NCBI RefSeq assembly: GCF_032854445.1
Contig: NW_027018021.1
Span: 51,000-114,999, forward strand
Length of the DNA: 64,000 bases
Source: Liolophura sinensis
Lineage: Eukaryota; Mollusca; Polyplacophora; Chitonida; Chitonidae
Direction of reading: 5' to 3'
Each line of letters starts with the position of its first letter. Positions within the stretch are counted from its first letter, which is position 1. The position numbers and the translations under genes are program-made. The notes beneath the pieces were generated by a model. It saw nothing but the letters and a program-made list of their open reading frames with translations, was not told the DNA's origin and made no database searches. Shown here in pieces: positions 1 through 12,600 of this stretch.

Positions 1-735
1 ATACGTCGGATTAGCCTCTTACCAGCAGCATTGGAACAGTTTTTCCACTTTTGGATTTTTGCCTGTTCTTTTTGCTAATTGAAATCGGCTGCATTAACTA
101 TGTACAATCGCGACTGGTCATTACTATATTCAACTTTTCATTATAAGTTCTGTGCCCTTCGGTAGCCCAGACGACGTCAAATCTTTGGGCCAAGCCCATT
201 TAACTCACCCAGCAAATGTCTTACTTCTAAGTCGAAGACAAACTCAATGTCTTTATCTACATGTAGAAAAACCACACCATTTGTATGTAAAAAAAACAAA
301 AGGTACTTGATACAATCCGCTGTAAAAAGTACAATTGAACACTGACCCACATCAATAAGGTGCCAAAGGATGCGCAATTGGGCCAGGCATCTCCAGCTGT
401 TGAAAAATTGCAAATTTCCTTGGTTTCCATGGAGTAAGAGCCGTTGCTGGGCACGTGATCTTGACATCATTGATTATTCATTTGTGGCTACAGCCAAAAG
501 TATTGGTCGGAGAGCAACGCGGTTTGCACCATTCGATTTCTCGTCACAAAATACGTCGGATTAGCCTCTTACCAGCAGCATTGGAACAGTTTTTCCACTT
601 TTGGATTTTTGCCTGGTCTTTTTGCTTATTGAAATCAGGTACATTAACTATGTACAATCGCGACTGGTCATTACTATATTCAACATTTCATTATAAGTTC
701 TGTGCCCTTCGGTAGCCCAGACGACGTCAAATCTT

Positions 736-748
736 TGGGCCAAGCCCA
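736..748. repeat. Conserved mini-hairpin TGGGC-CAA-GCCCA
   Basis: A perfect 5-bp stem with a 3-base loop lies just after GACGTC in almost every unit. Exceptions are GGGTCAAGCC (near 8,438, 11,741, 15,592, 16,692), which would still pair as G-T in RNA, and TTTTCGCCAAGCC (near 45,829 and 50,226), which breaks the stem. Confidence 0.6.
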
Positions 749-833
749 TTTAACTCACCCAACAAATGTCTTACTTCTAAGTCGAAGACAAACTCAATGT
801 CTTTATCTACATGTAGAAAAACCACACCATTTG

Positions 834-846
834 TATATAAAAAAAA
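834..846 (+). promoter_or_regulatory. TATA-like box with A-tract, one per monomer
   Basis: TATATAAAA followed by further A occurs in nearly every monomer outside the TATGTA set, for example at 834-846. It matches the eukaryotic TATA-box consensus on the plus strand. A companion initiator or any transcript cannot be inferred from sequence, and AT-rich satellites produce such matches by chance. The TATGTA allele in 12 left-domain monomers, the altered ATATGTAAATTA form near 55,265, and the TATATG form near 49,775 would weaken it. Confidence 0.25.
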
Positions 847-852
847 CACAAG

Positions 853-882
853 GTACTTGATACAATCCGCTGTAAAAAGTAC
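853..882. repeat. Inverted repeat GTACTT / AAGTAC with 18-base loop
   Basis: The two 6-base arms flank GATACAATCCGCTGTAAA in the reference monomer and are kept in most units. Forms with AAAACTAC (about 23,976 and 29,472) or GTACATGA (about 49,795, 58,041 and 63,545) lose part of the pairing. The arm is short and may be chance. Confidence 0.4.
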
Positions 883-1001
883 AATTGAACACTGACCCAC
901 ATCAATAAGGTGCCAAAGGATGCGCAATTGGGCCAGGCATCTCCAGCTGTTGAAAAATTGCAAATTTCCTTGGTTTCCATGGAGTAAGAGCCGTTGCTGG
1001 G

Positions 1002-1007
1002 CACGTG
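1002..1007. promoter_or_regulatory. Invariant CACGTG (E-box/G-box) in each monomer
   Basis: CACGTG sits in GGGCACGTGATC in every monomer I checked. The one nearby change, GCACGTGGTC near 36,205, leaves the core intact. CACGTG is the core target of bHLH and plant bZIP proteins. Read on the minus strand the site is ATCACGTG, which also fits the yeast CDEI consensus RTCACRTG. That this site is bound here is not shown, because low variation may simply reflect recent homogenisation. Confidence 0.3.
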
Positions 1008-3217
1008 ATCTTGACATCATTGATTATTCATTTGTGGCTACAGCCAAAAGTATTGGTCGGAGAGCAACGCGGTTTGCACCATTCGATTTCTCGTCACAAA
1101 ATACGTCGGATTAGCCTCTTACCAGCAGCATTGGAACAGTTTTTCCACTTTTGGATTTTTGCCTGTTCTTTTTGCTAATTGAAATCGGCTGCATTAACTA
1201 TGTACAATCGCGACTGGTCATTACTATATTCAACATTTCATTATAAGTTAGGTGCCCTTCGGTAGCCCAGACGACGTCAAATCTTTGGGCCAAGCCCATT
1301 TAACTCACCCAACAAATGTCTTACTTCTAAGTCGAAGACAAACTCAATGTCTTTATCTACATGTAGAAAAACCACACCATTTGTATATAAAAAAAACACA
1401 AGGTACTTGATACAACCCGCTGTAAAAAGTACAATTGAACACTGACCCACATCAATAAGGTGCCAAAGGATGCGCAATTGGGCCAGGCATCTCCAGCTGT
1501 TGAAAAATTGCAAATTTCCTTGGTTTCCATGGAGTAAGAGCCGTTGCTGGGCACGTGATCTTGACATCATTGATTATTCATTTGTGGCTACAGCCAAAAG
1601 TATTGGTCGGAGAGCAACGCGGTTTGCACCATTCGATTTCTCGTCACAAAATACGTCGGATTAGCCTCTTACCAGCAGCATTGGAACAGTTTTTCCACTT
1701 TTGGATTTTTGCCTGTTCTTTTTGCTAATTGAAATCGGCTGCATTAACTATGTACAATCGCGACTGGTCATTACTATATTCAACTTTTCATTATAAGTTA
1801 GGTGCCCTTCGGTAGCCCAGACGACGTCAAATCTTTGGGCCAAGCCCATTTAACTCACCCAACAAATGTCTTACTTCTAAGTCGAAGACAAACTCAATGT
1901 CTTTATCTACATGTAGAAAAACCACACCATTTGTATGTAAAAAAAACACAAGGTACTTGATACAATCCGCTGTAAAAAGTACAATTGAACACTGACCCAC
2001 ATCAATAAGGTGCCAAAGGATGCGCAATTGGGCCAGGCATCTGCAGCTGTTGAAAAATTGCAAATTTCCTTGTTTCCATGGAGTAAGAGCCGTTGCTGGG
2101 CACGTGATCTTGACATCATTGATTATTCATTTGTGGCTACAGCCAAAAGTATTGGTCGGAGAGCAACGCGGTTTGCACCATTCGATTTCTCGTCACAAAA
2201 TACGTCGGATTAGCCTCTTACCAGCAGCATTGGAACAGTTTTTCCACTTTTGGATTTTTTGCCTGGTCTTTTTGCGAATTGAAATCGGCTACATTAACTA
2301 TGTACAATCGCGACTGGTCATTACTATATTCAACTTTTCATTATAAGTTATGTGCCCTTCGGTAGCCCAGACGACGTCAAATCTTTGGGCCAAGCCCATT
2401 TAACTCACCCAACAAATGTCTTACTTCTAAGTCGAAGACAAACTCAATGTCTTTATCTACATGTAGAAAAACCATACCATTTGTATATAAAAAAAACAAA
2501 AGGTACTTGATACAATCCGCTGTAAAAAGTACAATTGAACACTGACCCACATCAATAAGGTGCCAAAGGAGGCGCAATTGGGCCAGGCATCTCCAGCTGT
2601 TGAAAAATTGCAAATTTCCTTGGTTTCCATGGAGTAAGAGCCGTTGCTGGGCACGTGATCTTGACACCATTGATTATTCATTTGTGGCTACAGCCAAAAG
2701 TATTGGTCGGAGAGCAACGCGGTTTGCACCATTCGATTTCTCGTCACAAAATACGTCGGATTAGCCTCTTACCAGCAGCATTGGAACAGTTTTACCACTT
2801 TTGGATTTTTGCCTGGTCATTTTGCTAATTGAAATCGGCTGCATTAACTATGTACAATCGCGACTGGTCATTACTATATTCAACTTTTCATTATAAGTTA
2901 GGTGCCCTTCGGTAGCCCAGACGACGTCAAATCTTTGGGCCAAGCCCATTTAACTCACCCAACAAATGTCTTACTTCTAAGTCGAAGACAAACTCAATGT
3001 CTTTATCTACATGTAGAAAAACCACACCATTTGTATGTAAAAAAAACACAAGGTACTTGATACAACCCGCTGTAAAAAGTACAATTAAACACTGACCCAC
3101 ATCAATAAGGTGCCAAAGGATGCGCAATTGGGCCAGGCATCTCCAGCTGTTGAAAAATTGCAAATTTCCTTGGTTTCCATGGAGTAAGAGCCGTTGCTGG
3201 GCACGTGATCTTGACAT

Positions 3218-6200
3218 CATTGATTATTCATTTGTGGCTACAGCCAAAAGTATTGGTCGGAGAGCAACGCGGTTTGCACCATTCGATTTCTCGTCACAAA
3301 ATACGTCGGATTAGCCTCTTACCAGCAGCATTGGAACAGTTTTTCCACTTTTGGATTTTTGCCTGTTCTTTTTGCTAATTGAAATCGGCTGCATTAACTA
3401 TGTACAATCGCGACTGGTCATTACTATATTCAACTTTTCATTATAAGTTAGGTGCCCTTCGGTAGCCCAGACGACGTCAAATCTTTGGGCCAAGCCCATT
3501 TAACTCACCCAACAAATGTCTTACTTCTAAGTCGAAGACAAACTCAATGTCTTTATCTACATGTAGAAAAACCACACCATTTGTATGTAAAAAAAACAAA
3601 AGGTACTTGATACAATCCGCTGTAAAAAGTACAATTGAACACTGACCCACATCAATAAGGTGCCAAAGGATGCGCAATTGGGCCAGGCATCTCCAGCTGT
3701 TGAAAAATTGCAAATTTCCTTGGTTTCCATGGAGTAAGAGCCGTTGCTGGGCACGTGATCTTGACATCATTGATTATTCATTTGTGGCTACAGCCAAAAG
3801 TATTGGTCGGAGAGCAACGCGGTTTGCACCATTCGATTTCTCGTCACAAAATACGTCGGATTAGCCTCTTACCAGCAGCATTGGAACAGTTTTTCCACTT
3901 TTGGATTTTTGCCTGGTCTTTTTGCTTATTGAAATCAGGTACATTAACTATGTACAATCGCGACTGGTCATTACTATATTCAACATTTCATTATAAGTTC
4001 TGTGCCCTTCGGTAGCCCAGACGACGTCAAATCTTTGGGCCAAGCCCATTTAACTCACCCAGCAAATGTCTTACTTCTAAGTCGAAGACAAACTCAATGT
4101 CTTTATCTACATGTAGAAAAACCACACCATTTGTATATAAAAAAAACACAAGGTACTTGATACAACCCGCTGTAAAAAGTACAATTGAACACTGACCCAC
4201 ATCAATAAGGTGCCAAAGGATGCGCAATTGGGCCAGGCATCTCCAGCTGTTGAAAAATTGCAAATTTCCTTGGTTTCCATGGAGTAAGAGCCGTTGCTGG
4301 GCACGTGATCTTGACATCATTGATTATTCATTTGTGGCTACAGCCAAAAGTATTGGTCGGAGAGCAACGCGGTTTGCACCATTCGATTTCTCGTCACAAA
4401 ATACGTCGGATTAGCCTCTTACCAGCAGCATTGGAACAGTTTTTCCACTTTTGGATTTTTGCCTGTTCTTTTTGCTAATTGAAATCGGCTGCATTAACTA
4501 TGTACAATCGCGACTGGTCATTACTATATTCAACTTTTCATTATAAGTTAGGTGCCCTTCGGTAGCCCAGACGACGTCAAATCTTTGGGCCAAGCCCATT
4601 TAACTCACCCAACAAATGTCTTACTTCTAAGTCGAAGACAAACTCAATGTCTTTATCTACATGTAGAAAAACCACACCATTTGTATGTAAAAAAAACACA
4701 AGGTACTTGATACAATCCGCTGTAAAAAGTACAATTGAACACTGACCCACATCAATAAGGTGCCAAAGGATGCGCAATTGGGCCAGGCATCTCCAGCTGT
4801 TGAAAAATTGCAAATTTCCTTGGTTTCCATGGAGTAAGAGCCGTTGCTGGGCACGTGATCTTGACACCATTGATTATTCATTTGTGGCTACAGCCAAAAG
4901 TATTGGTCGGAGAGCAACGCGGTTTGCACCATTCGATTTCTCGTCACAAAATACGTCGGATTAGCCTCTTACCAGCAGCATTGGAACAGTTTTTCCACTT
5001 TTGGATTTTTGCCTGTTCTTTTTGCTAATTGAAATCGGCTGCATTAACTATGTACAATCGCGACTGGTCATTACTATATTCAACTTTTCATTATAAGTTA
5101 GGTGCCCTTCGGTAGCCCAGACGACGTCAAATCTTTGGGCCAAGCCCATTTAACTCACCCAACAAATGTCTTACTTCTAAGTCGAAGACAAACTCAATGT
5201 CTTTATCTACATGTAGAAAAACCACACCATTTGTATGTAAAAAAAACAAAAGGTACTTGATACAATCCGCTGTAAAAAGTACAATTGAACACTGACCCAC
5301 ATCAATAAGGTGCCAAAGGATGCGCAATTGGGCCAGGCATCTCCAGCTGTTGAAAAATTGCAAATTTCCTTGGTTTCCATGGAGTAAGAGCCGTTGCTGG
5401 GCACGTGATCTTGACATCATTGATTATTCATTTGTGGCTACAGCCAAAAGTATTGGTCGGAGAGCAACGCGGTTTGCACCATTCGATTTCTCGTCACAAA
5501 ATACGTCGGATTAGCCTCTTACCAGCAGCATTGGAACAGTTTTTCCACTTTTGGATTTTTGCCTGGTCTTTTTGCTTATTGAAATCAGGTACATTAACTA
5601 TGTACAATCGCGACTGGTCATTACTATATTCAACATTTCATTATAAGTTCTGTGCCCTTCGGTAGCCCAGACGACGTCAAATCTTTGGGCCAAGCCCATT
5701 TAACTCACCCAGCAAATGTCTTACTTCTAAGTCGAAGACAAACTCAATGTCTTTATCTACATGTAGAAAAACCACACCATTTGTATATAAAAAAAACACA
5801 AGGTACTTGATACAACCCGCTGTAAAAAGTACAATTGAACACTGACCCACATCAATAAGGTGCCAAAGGATGCGCAATTGGGCCAGGCATCTCCAGCTGT
5901 TGAAAAATTGCAAATTTCCTTGGTTTCCATGGAGTAAGAGCCGTTGCTGGGCACGTGATCTTGACATCATTGATTATTCATTTGTGGCTACAGCCAAAAG
6001 TATTGGTCGGAGAGCAACGCGGTTTGCACCATTCGATTTCTCGTCACAAAATACGTCGGATTAGCCTCTTACCAGCAGCATTGGAACAGTTTTTCCACTT
6101 TTGGATTTTTGCCTGTTCTTTTTGCTAATTGAAATCGGCTGCATTAACTATGTACAATCGCGACTGGTCATTACTATATTCAACTTTTCATTATAAGTTA

Positions 6201-6643
6201 GGTGCCCTTCGGTAGCCCAGACGACGTCAAATCTTTGGGCCAAGCCCATTTAACTCACCCAACAAATGTCTTACTTCTAAGTCGAAGACAAACTCAATGT
6301 CTTTATCTACATGTAGAAAAACCACACCATTTGTATGTAAAAAAAACACAAGGTACTTGATACAATCCGCTGTAAAAAGTACAATTGAACACTGACCCAC
6401 ATCAATAAGGTGCCAAAGGATGCGCAATTGGGCCAGGCATCTCCAGCTGTTGAAAAATTGCAAATTTCCTTGGTTTCCATGGAGTAAGAGCCGTTGCTGG
6501 GCACGTGATCTTGACACCATTGATTATTCATTTGTGGCTACAGCCAAAAGTATTGGTCGGAGAGCAACGCGGTTTGCACCATTCGATTTCTCGTCACAAA
6601 ATACGTCGGATTAGCCTCTTACCAGCAGCATTGGAACAGTTTT
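3218..6643 (+). repeat. 3-monomer higher-order repeat, two copies (period 1,650)
   Basis: Positions 3,218-4,993 and 4,868-6,643 match at an offset of 1,650 bp, and I found no difference by eye. The match is bounded on the left by TTGACATCAT (3,211) against TTGACACCAT (4,861), and on the right by TTTTCCACTT against TTTACCACTT (6,641). It contains the distinctive TTTGCTTATTGAAATCAGGT segment at about 3,921 and 5,571. That segment also occurs at about 621, so a third, more altered copy lies at the left edge. Confidence 0.85.
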
Positions 6644-9637
6644 ACCACTTTTGGATTTTTGCCTGGTCATTTTGCTAATTGAAATCGGCTACATTAACTA
6701 TGTACAATCGCGACTGGTCATTACTATATTCAACATTTCATTATAAGTTCTGTGCCCTTCGGTAGCCCAGACGACGTCAAATCTTTGGGCCAAGCCCATT
6801 TAACTCACCCAGCAAATGTCTTACTTCTAAGTCGAAGACAAACTCAATGTCTTTATCTACATGTAGAAAAACCACACCATTTGTATATAAAAAAAACACA
6901 AGGTACTTGATACAACCCGCTGTAAAAAGTACAATTAAACACTGACCCACATCAATAAGGTGCCAAAGGATGCGCAATTGGGCCAGGCATCTCCAGCTGT
7001 TGAAAAATTGCAAATTTCCTTGGTTTCCATGGAGTAAGAGCCGTTGCTGGGCACGTGATCTTGACATCATTGATTATTCATTTGTGGCTACAGCCAAAAG
7101 TATTGGTCGGAGAGCAACGCGGTTTGCACCATTCGATTTCTCGTCACAAAATACGTCGGATTAGCCTCTTACCAGCAGCATTGGAACAGTTTTTCCACTT
7201 TTGGATTTTTGCCTGTTCTTTTTGCTAATTGAAATCGGCTGCATTAACTATGTACAATCGCGACTGGTCATTACTATATTCAACTTTTCATTATAAGTTA
7301 GGTGCCCTTCGGTAGCCCAGACGACGTCAAATCTTTGGGCCAAGCCCATTTAACTCACCCAACAAATGTCTTACTTCTAAGTCGAAGACAAACTCAATGT
7401 CTTTATCTACATGTAGAAAAACCACACCATTTGTATATAAAAAAAACAAAAGGTACTTGATACAATCCGCTGTAAAAAGTACAGTTGAACACTGACCCAC
7501 ATCAATAAGGTGCCAAAGGATGCGCAATTGGGCCAGGCATCTCCAGCTGTTGAAAAATTGCAAATTTCCTTGGTTTCCATGGAGTAAGAGCCGTTGCTGG
7601 GCACGTGATCTTGACATCATTGATTATTCATTTGTGGCTACAGCCAAAAGTATTGGTCGGAGAGCAACGCGGTTTGCACCATTCGATTTCTCGTCACAAA
7701 ATACGTCGGATTAGCCTCTTACCAGCAGCATTGGAACAGTTTTTCCACTTTTGGATTTTTGCCTGGTCATTTTGCTAATTGAAATCGGCTACATTAACTA
7801 TGTACAATCGCGACTGGTCATTACTATATTCAACATTTCATTATAAGTTATGTGCCCTTCGGTAGCCCAGACGACGTCAAATCTTTGGGCCAAGCCCATT
7901 TAACTCACCCAGCAAATGTCTTACTTCTAAGTCGAAGACAAACTCAATGTCTTTATCTACATGTAGAAAAACCACACCATTTGTATATAAAAAAAACACA
8001 AGGTACTTGATACAACCCGCTGTAAAAAGTACAATTAAACACTGACCCACATCAATAAGGTGCCAAAGGATGCGCAATTGGGCCAGGCATCTCCAGCTGT
8101 TGAAAAATTGCAAATTTCCTTGGTTTCCATGGAGTAAGAGCCGTTGCTGGGCACGTGATCTTGACATCATTGATTATTCATTTGTGGCTACAGCCAAAAG
8201 GATTGGTCGGAGAGCAACGCGGTTTGCACCATTCGATTTCTCGTCACAAAATACGTCGGATTAGCCTCTTACCAGCAGCATTGGAACAGTTTTTCCACTT
8301 TTGGATTTTTGCCTGGTCATTTTGCTAATTGAAATCGGCTACATTAACTATGTAAAATCGCGACTGGTCATTACTATATTCAACTTTTCATTATAAGTTA
8401 TGTGCCCTTCGGTAGCCCAGACGACGTCAAATCTTTGGGTCAAGCCCATTTAACTCACCCAACAAATGTCTTACTTCTAAGTCGAAGACAAACTCAATGT
8501 CTTTATCTACATGTAGAAAAACCACACCATTTGTATATAAAAAAAACACAAGGTACTTGATACAATCCGCTGTAAAAAGTACAATTGAACACTGACCCAC
8601 ATCAATAAGGTGCCAAAGGATGCGCAATTGGGCCAGGCATCTCCAGCTGTTGAAAAATTGCAAATTTCCTTGGTTTCCATGGAGTAAGAGCCGTTGCTGG
8701 GCACGTGATCTTGACATCATTGATTATTCATTTGTGGCTACAGCCAAAAGTATTGGTCGGAGAGCAACGCGGTTTGCACCATTCGATTTCTCGTCACAAA
8801 ATACGTCGGATTAGCCTCTTACCAGCAGCATTGGAACAGTTTTTCCACTTTTGGATTTTTGCCTGGTCTTTTTGCGAATTGAAATCGGCTACATTAACTA
8901 TGTACAATCGCGACTGGTCATTACTATATTCAACATTTCATTATAAGTTCTGTGCCCTTCGGTAGCCCAGACGACGTCAAATCTTTGGGCCAAGCCCATT
9001 TAACTCACCCAACAAATGTCTTACTTCTAAGTCGAAGACAAACTCAATGTCTTTATCTACATGTAGAAAAACCACACCATTTGTATGTAAAAAAAACAAA
9101 AGGTACTTGATACAATCCGCTGTAAAAAGTACAATTGAACACTGACCCACATCAATAAGGTGCCAAAGGATGCGCAATTGGGCCAGGCATCTCCAGCTGT
9201 TGAAAAATTGCAAATTTCCTTGGTTTCCATGGAGTAAGAGCCGTTGCTGGGCACGTGATCTTGACATCATTGATTATTCATTTGTGGCTACAGCCAAAAG
9301 TATTGGTCGGAGAGCAACGCGGTTTGCACCATTCGATTTCTCGTCACAAAATACGTCGGATTAGCCTCTTACCAGCAGCATTGGAACAGTTTTTCCACTT
9401 TTGGATTTTTGCCTGTTCTTTTTGCTAATTGAAATCGGCTGCATTAACTATGTACAATCGCGACTGGTCATTACTATATTCAACTTTTCATTATAAGTTA
9501 TGTGCCCTTCGGTAGCCCAGACGACGTCAAATCTTTGGGCCAAGCCCATTTAACTCACCCAACAAATGTCTTACTTCTAAGTCGAAGACAAACTCAATGT
9601 CTTTATCTACATGTAGAAAAACCACACCATTTGTATG

Positions 9638-12600
9638 TAAAAAAAACAAAAGGTACTTGATACAATCCGCTGTAAAAAGTACAATTGAACACTGACCCAC
9701 ATCAATAAGGTGCCAAAGGATGCGCAATTGGGCCAGGCATCTCCAGCTGTTGAAAAATTGCAAATTTCCTTGGTTTCCATGGAGTAAGAGCCGTTGCTGG
9801 GCACGTGATCTTGACATCATTGATTATTCATTTGTGGCTACAGCCAAAAGTATTGGTCGGAGAGCAACGCGGTTTGCACCATTCGATTTCTCGTCACAAA
9901 ATACGTCGGATTAGCCTCTTACCAGCAGCATTGGAACAGTTTTTCTACCACTTTTGTATTTTTGCCTGGTCATTTTGCTAATTGAAATCGGCTACATTAA
10001 CTATGTATAATCGCGACTGGTCATTACTATATTCAACATTTCATTATAAGTTCTGTGCTCTTCGTAGCCCCAGACGACGTCAAATCTTTGGGCCAAGCCC
10101 ATTTAACCTCACACAACAAATGTCTTACTTCTAAGTCGAAGACAAACTCAATGTCTTTATCTACATGTAGAAAAACCACACCATTTGTATATAAAAAAAA
10201 CACAAGGTACTTGATACAATCCGCTGTAAAAAGTACAATTGAACACTGACCCACATCAATAAGGTGCCAAAGGATGCGCAATTGGGCCAGGCATCTCCAG
10301 CTGTTGAAAAATTGCAAATTTCCTTGGTTTCCATGGAGTAAGAGCCGTTGCTGGGCACGTGATCTTGACATCATTGATTATTCATTTGTGGCTACAGCCA
10401 AAAGTATTGGTCGGAGAGCAACGCGGTTTGCACCATTCGATTTCTCGTCACAAAATACGTCGGATTAGCCTCTTACCAGCAGCATTGAACAGTTTTTCCA
10501 CTTTTGGATTTTTGCCTTGTCTTTTTGCGAATTGAAATCGGCTACATTAACTATGTACAATCGCGACTGGTCATTACTATATTCAACTTTTCATTATAAG
10601 TTATGTGCCCTTCGGTAGCCCAGACGACGTCAAATCTTTGGGCCAAGCCCATTTAACTCACCCAGCAAATGTCTTACTTCTAAGTCGAAGACAAACTCAA
10701 TGTCTTTATCTACATGTAGAAAAACCACACCATTTGTATATAAAAAAAACAAAAGGTACTTGATACAATCCGCTGTAAAAAGTACAATTGAACACTGACC
10801 CACATCAATAAGGTGCCAAAGGATGCGCAATTGGGCCAGGCATCTCCAGCTGTTGAAAAATTGCAAATTTCCTTGGTTTCCATGGAGTAAGAGCCGTTGC
10901 TGGGCACGTGATCTTGACATCATTGATTATTCATTTGTGGCTACAGCCAAAAGTATTGGTCGGAGAGCAACGCGGTTTGCACCATTCGATTTCTCGTCAC
11001 AAAATATGTCGGATTAGCCTCTTACCAGCAGCATTGGAACAGTTTTTCCACTTTTGGATTTTTGCCTGGTCATTTTGCTAATTGAAATCGGCTACATTAA
11101 CTATGTACAATCGCGACTGGTCATTACTATATTCAACATTTCATTATAAGTTCTGTACCCTTCGGTAGCCCAGACGACGTCAAATCTTTGGGCCAAGCCC
11201 ATTTAACTCACCCAGCAAATGTCTTACTTCTAAGTCGAAGACAAACTCAATGTCTTTATCTACATGTAGAAAAACCACACCATTTGTATATAAAAAAAAC
11301 ACAACGTACTTGATACAACCCGCTGTAAAAAGTACAATTAAACACTGACCCACATCAATAAGGTGCCAAAGGATGCGCAATTGGGCCAGGCATCTCCAGC
11401 TGTTGAAAAATTGCAAATTTCCTTGGTTTCCATGGAGTAAGAGCCGTTGCTGGGCACGTGATCTTGACATCATTGATTATTCATTTGTGGCTACAGCCAA
11501 AAGTATTGGTCGGAGAGCAACGCGGTTTGCACCATTCGATTTCTCGTCACAAAATACGTCGGATTAGCCTCTTACCAGCAGCATTGGAACAGTTTTTCTA
11601 CTTTTGGATTTTTGCCTTGTCTTTTTGCGAATTGAAATCGGCTACATTAACTATGTACAATCGCGACTGGTCATTACTATATTCAACTTTTCATTATAAG
11701 TTATGTGCCCTTCGGTAGCCCAGACGACGTCAAATCTTTGGGTCAAGCCCATTTAACTCACCCAGCAAATGTCTTACTTCTAAGTCGAAGACAAACTCAA
11801 TGTCTTTATCTACATGTAGAAAAACCACACCATTTGTATATAAAAAAAACAAAAGGTACTTGATACAATCCGCTGTAAAAAGTACAATTGAACACTGACC
11901 CACATCAATAAGGTGCCAAAGGATGCGCAATTGGGCCAGGCATCTCCAGCTGTTGAAAAATTGCAAATTTCCTTGGTTTCCATGGAGTAAGAGCCGTTGC
12001 TGGGCACGTGATCTTGACATCATTGATTATTCATTTGTGGCTACAGCCAAAAGTATTGGTCGGAGAGCAACGCGGTTTGCACCATTCGATTTCTCGTCAC
12101 AAAATACGTCGGATTAGCCTCTTACCAGCAGCATTGGAACAGTTTTTCCACTTTTGTATTTTTGCCTGGTCATTTTGCTAATTGAAATCGGCTACATTAA
12201 CTATGTATAATCGCGACTGGTCATTACTATATTCAACATTTCATTATAAGTTCTGTGCTCTTCGGTAGCCCAGACGACGTCAAATCTTTGGGCCAAGCCC
12301 ATTTAACTCACACAACAAATGTCTTACTTCTAAGTCGAAGACAAACTCAATGTCTTTATCTACATGTAGAAAAACCACACCATTTGTATATAAAAAAAAC
12401 ACAAGGTACTTGATACAATCCGCTGTAAAAAGTACAATTGAACACTGACCCACATCAATAAGGTGCCAAAGGATGCGCAATTGGGCCAGGCATCTCCAGC
12501 TGTTGAAAAATTGCAAATTTCCTTGGTTTCCATGGAGTAAGAGCCGTTGCTGGGCACGTGATCTTGACATCATTGATTATTCATTTGTGGCTACAGCCAA

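Larger units (their letters stand above)
551..1100 (+). repeat. Reference monomer (550 bp) with internal landmarks
   Basis: This unit, in a phase beginning ATACGTCGG, serves as a map for all others. In order it holds: a variable T-rich stretch near 589-625; GACGTC at 723-728; a short hairpin TGGGC-CAA-GCCCA at 736-748; the palindrome TCTACATGTAGA at 806-817; a TATATAAAA box at 834-842 running into an A-tract that ends at 846; an inverted repeat GTACTT/AAGTAC at 853-882 with an 18-base loop; CAGCTG at 944-949; an imperfect inverted repeat CCTTGG-TTT-CCATGG at 968-982; and CACGTG at 1002-1007. The stretches around GACGTC and between CACGTG and the GGTCGGAG motif vary least. The A-tract and the T-rich stretch vary most. 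No clear internal sub-repeat was visible, so 550 bp appears to be the basic unit. Confidence 0.9.
1..7310 (+). repeat. Sub-block of left domain marked by AGTTAGGTGCC
   Basis: The allele AGTTAGGTGCC just before the GACGTC landmark occurs at about 1,247, 1,797, 2,897, 3,447, 4,547, 5,097, 6,197 and 7,297. I found it nowhere later. Together with the 3-monomer duplication inside it, this marks a local amplification at the left edge of the window, which may continue beyond position 1. Confidence 0.75.

Noticed and set aside
163-173. RNA polymerase III A-box-like TAGCCCAGACG, suggesting a tRNA or SINE origin
   Set aside because: It fits the A-box pattern, but I found no acceptable B-box downstream: GTCGAAGAC has several mismatches. 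No cloverleaf could be drawn.
177-470. 97-codon open frame on the minus strand, recurring in about half of the monomers
   Set aside because: It recurs only because the satellite recurs. The 550-bp period is not a multiple of three, single-base indels in the A-tract shift the frame in many units, and substitutions do not favour synonymous positions. I recognise no domain.
370-564. 64- to 86-codon open frames on the plus strand, repeated each unit
   Set aside because: They overlap the minus-strand frame and each other, are interrupted by the variable T-rich stretch, and show no protein family features.
551-1100. Three-fold internal sub-repeats of about 183 bp
   Set aside because: Only very short similarities were visible (such as TACAATCGC and TACAATCCGC), which is no better than chance.
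10033-10374. Longer (113-codon) frame unique to monomer 19
   Set aside because: Its extra length comes from the indel cluster in this monomer, not from a distinct gene.
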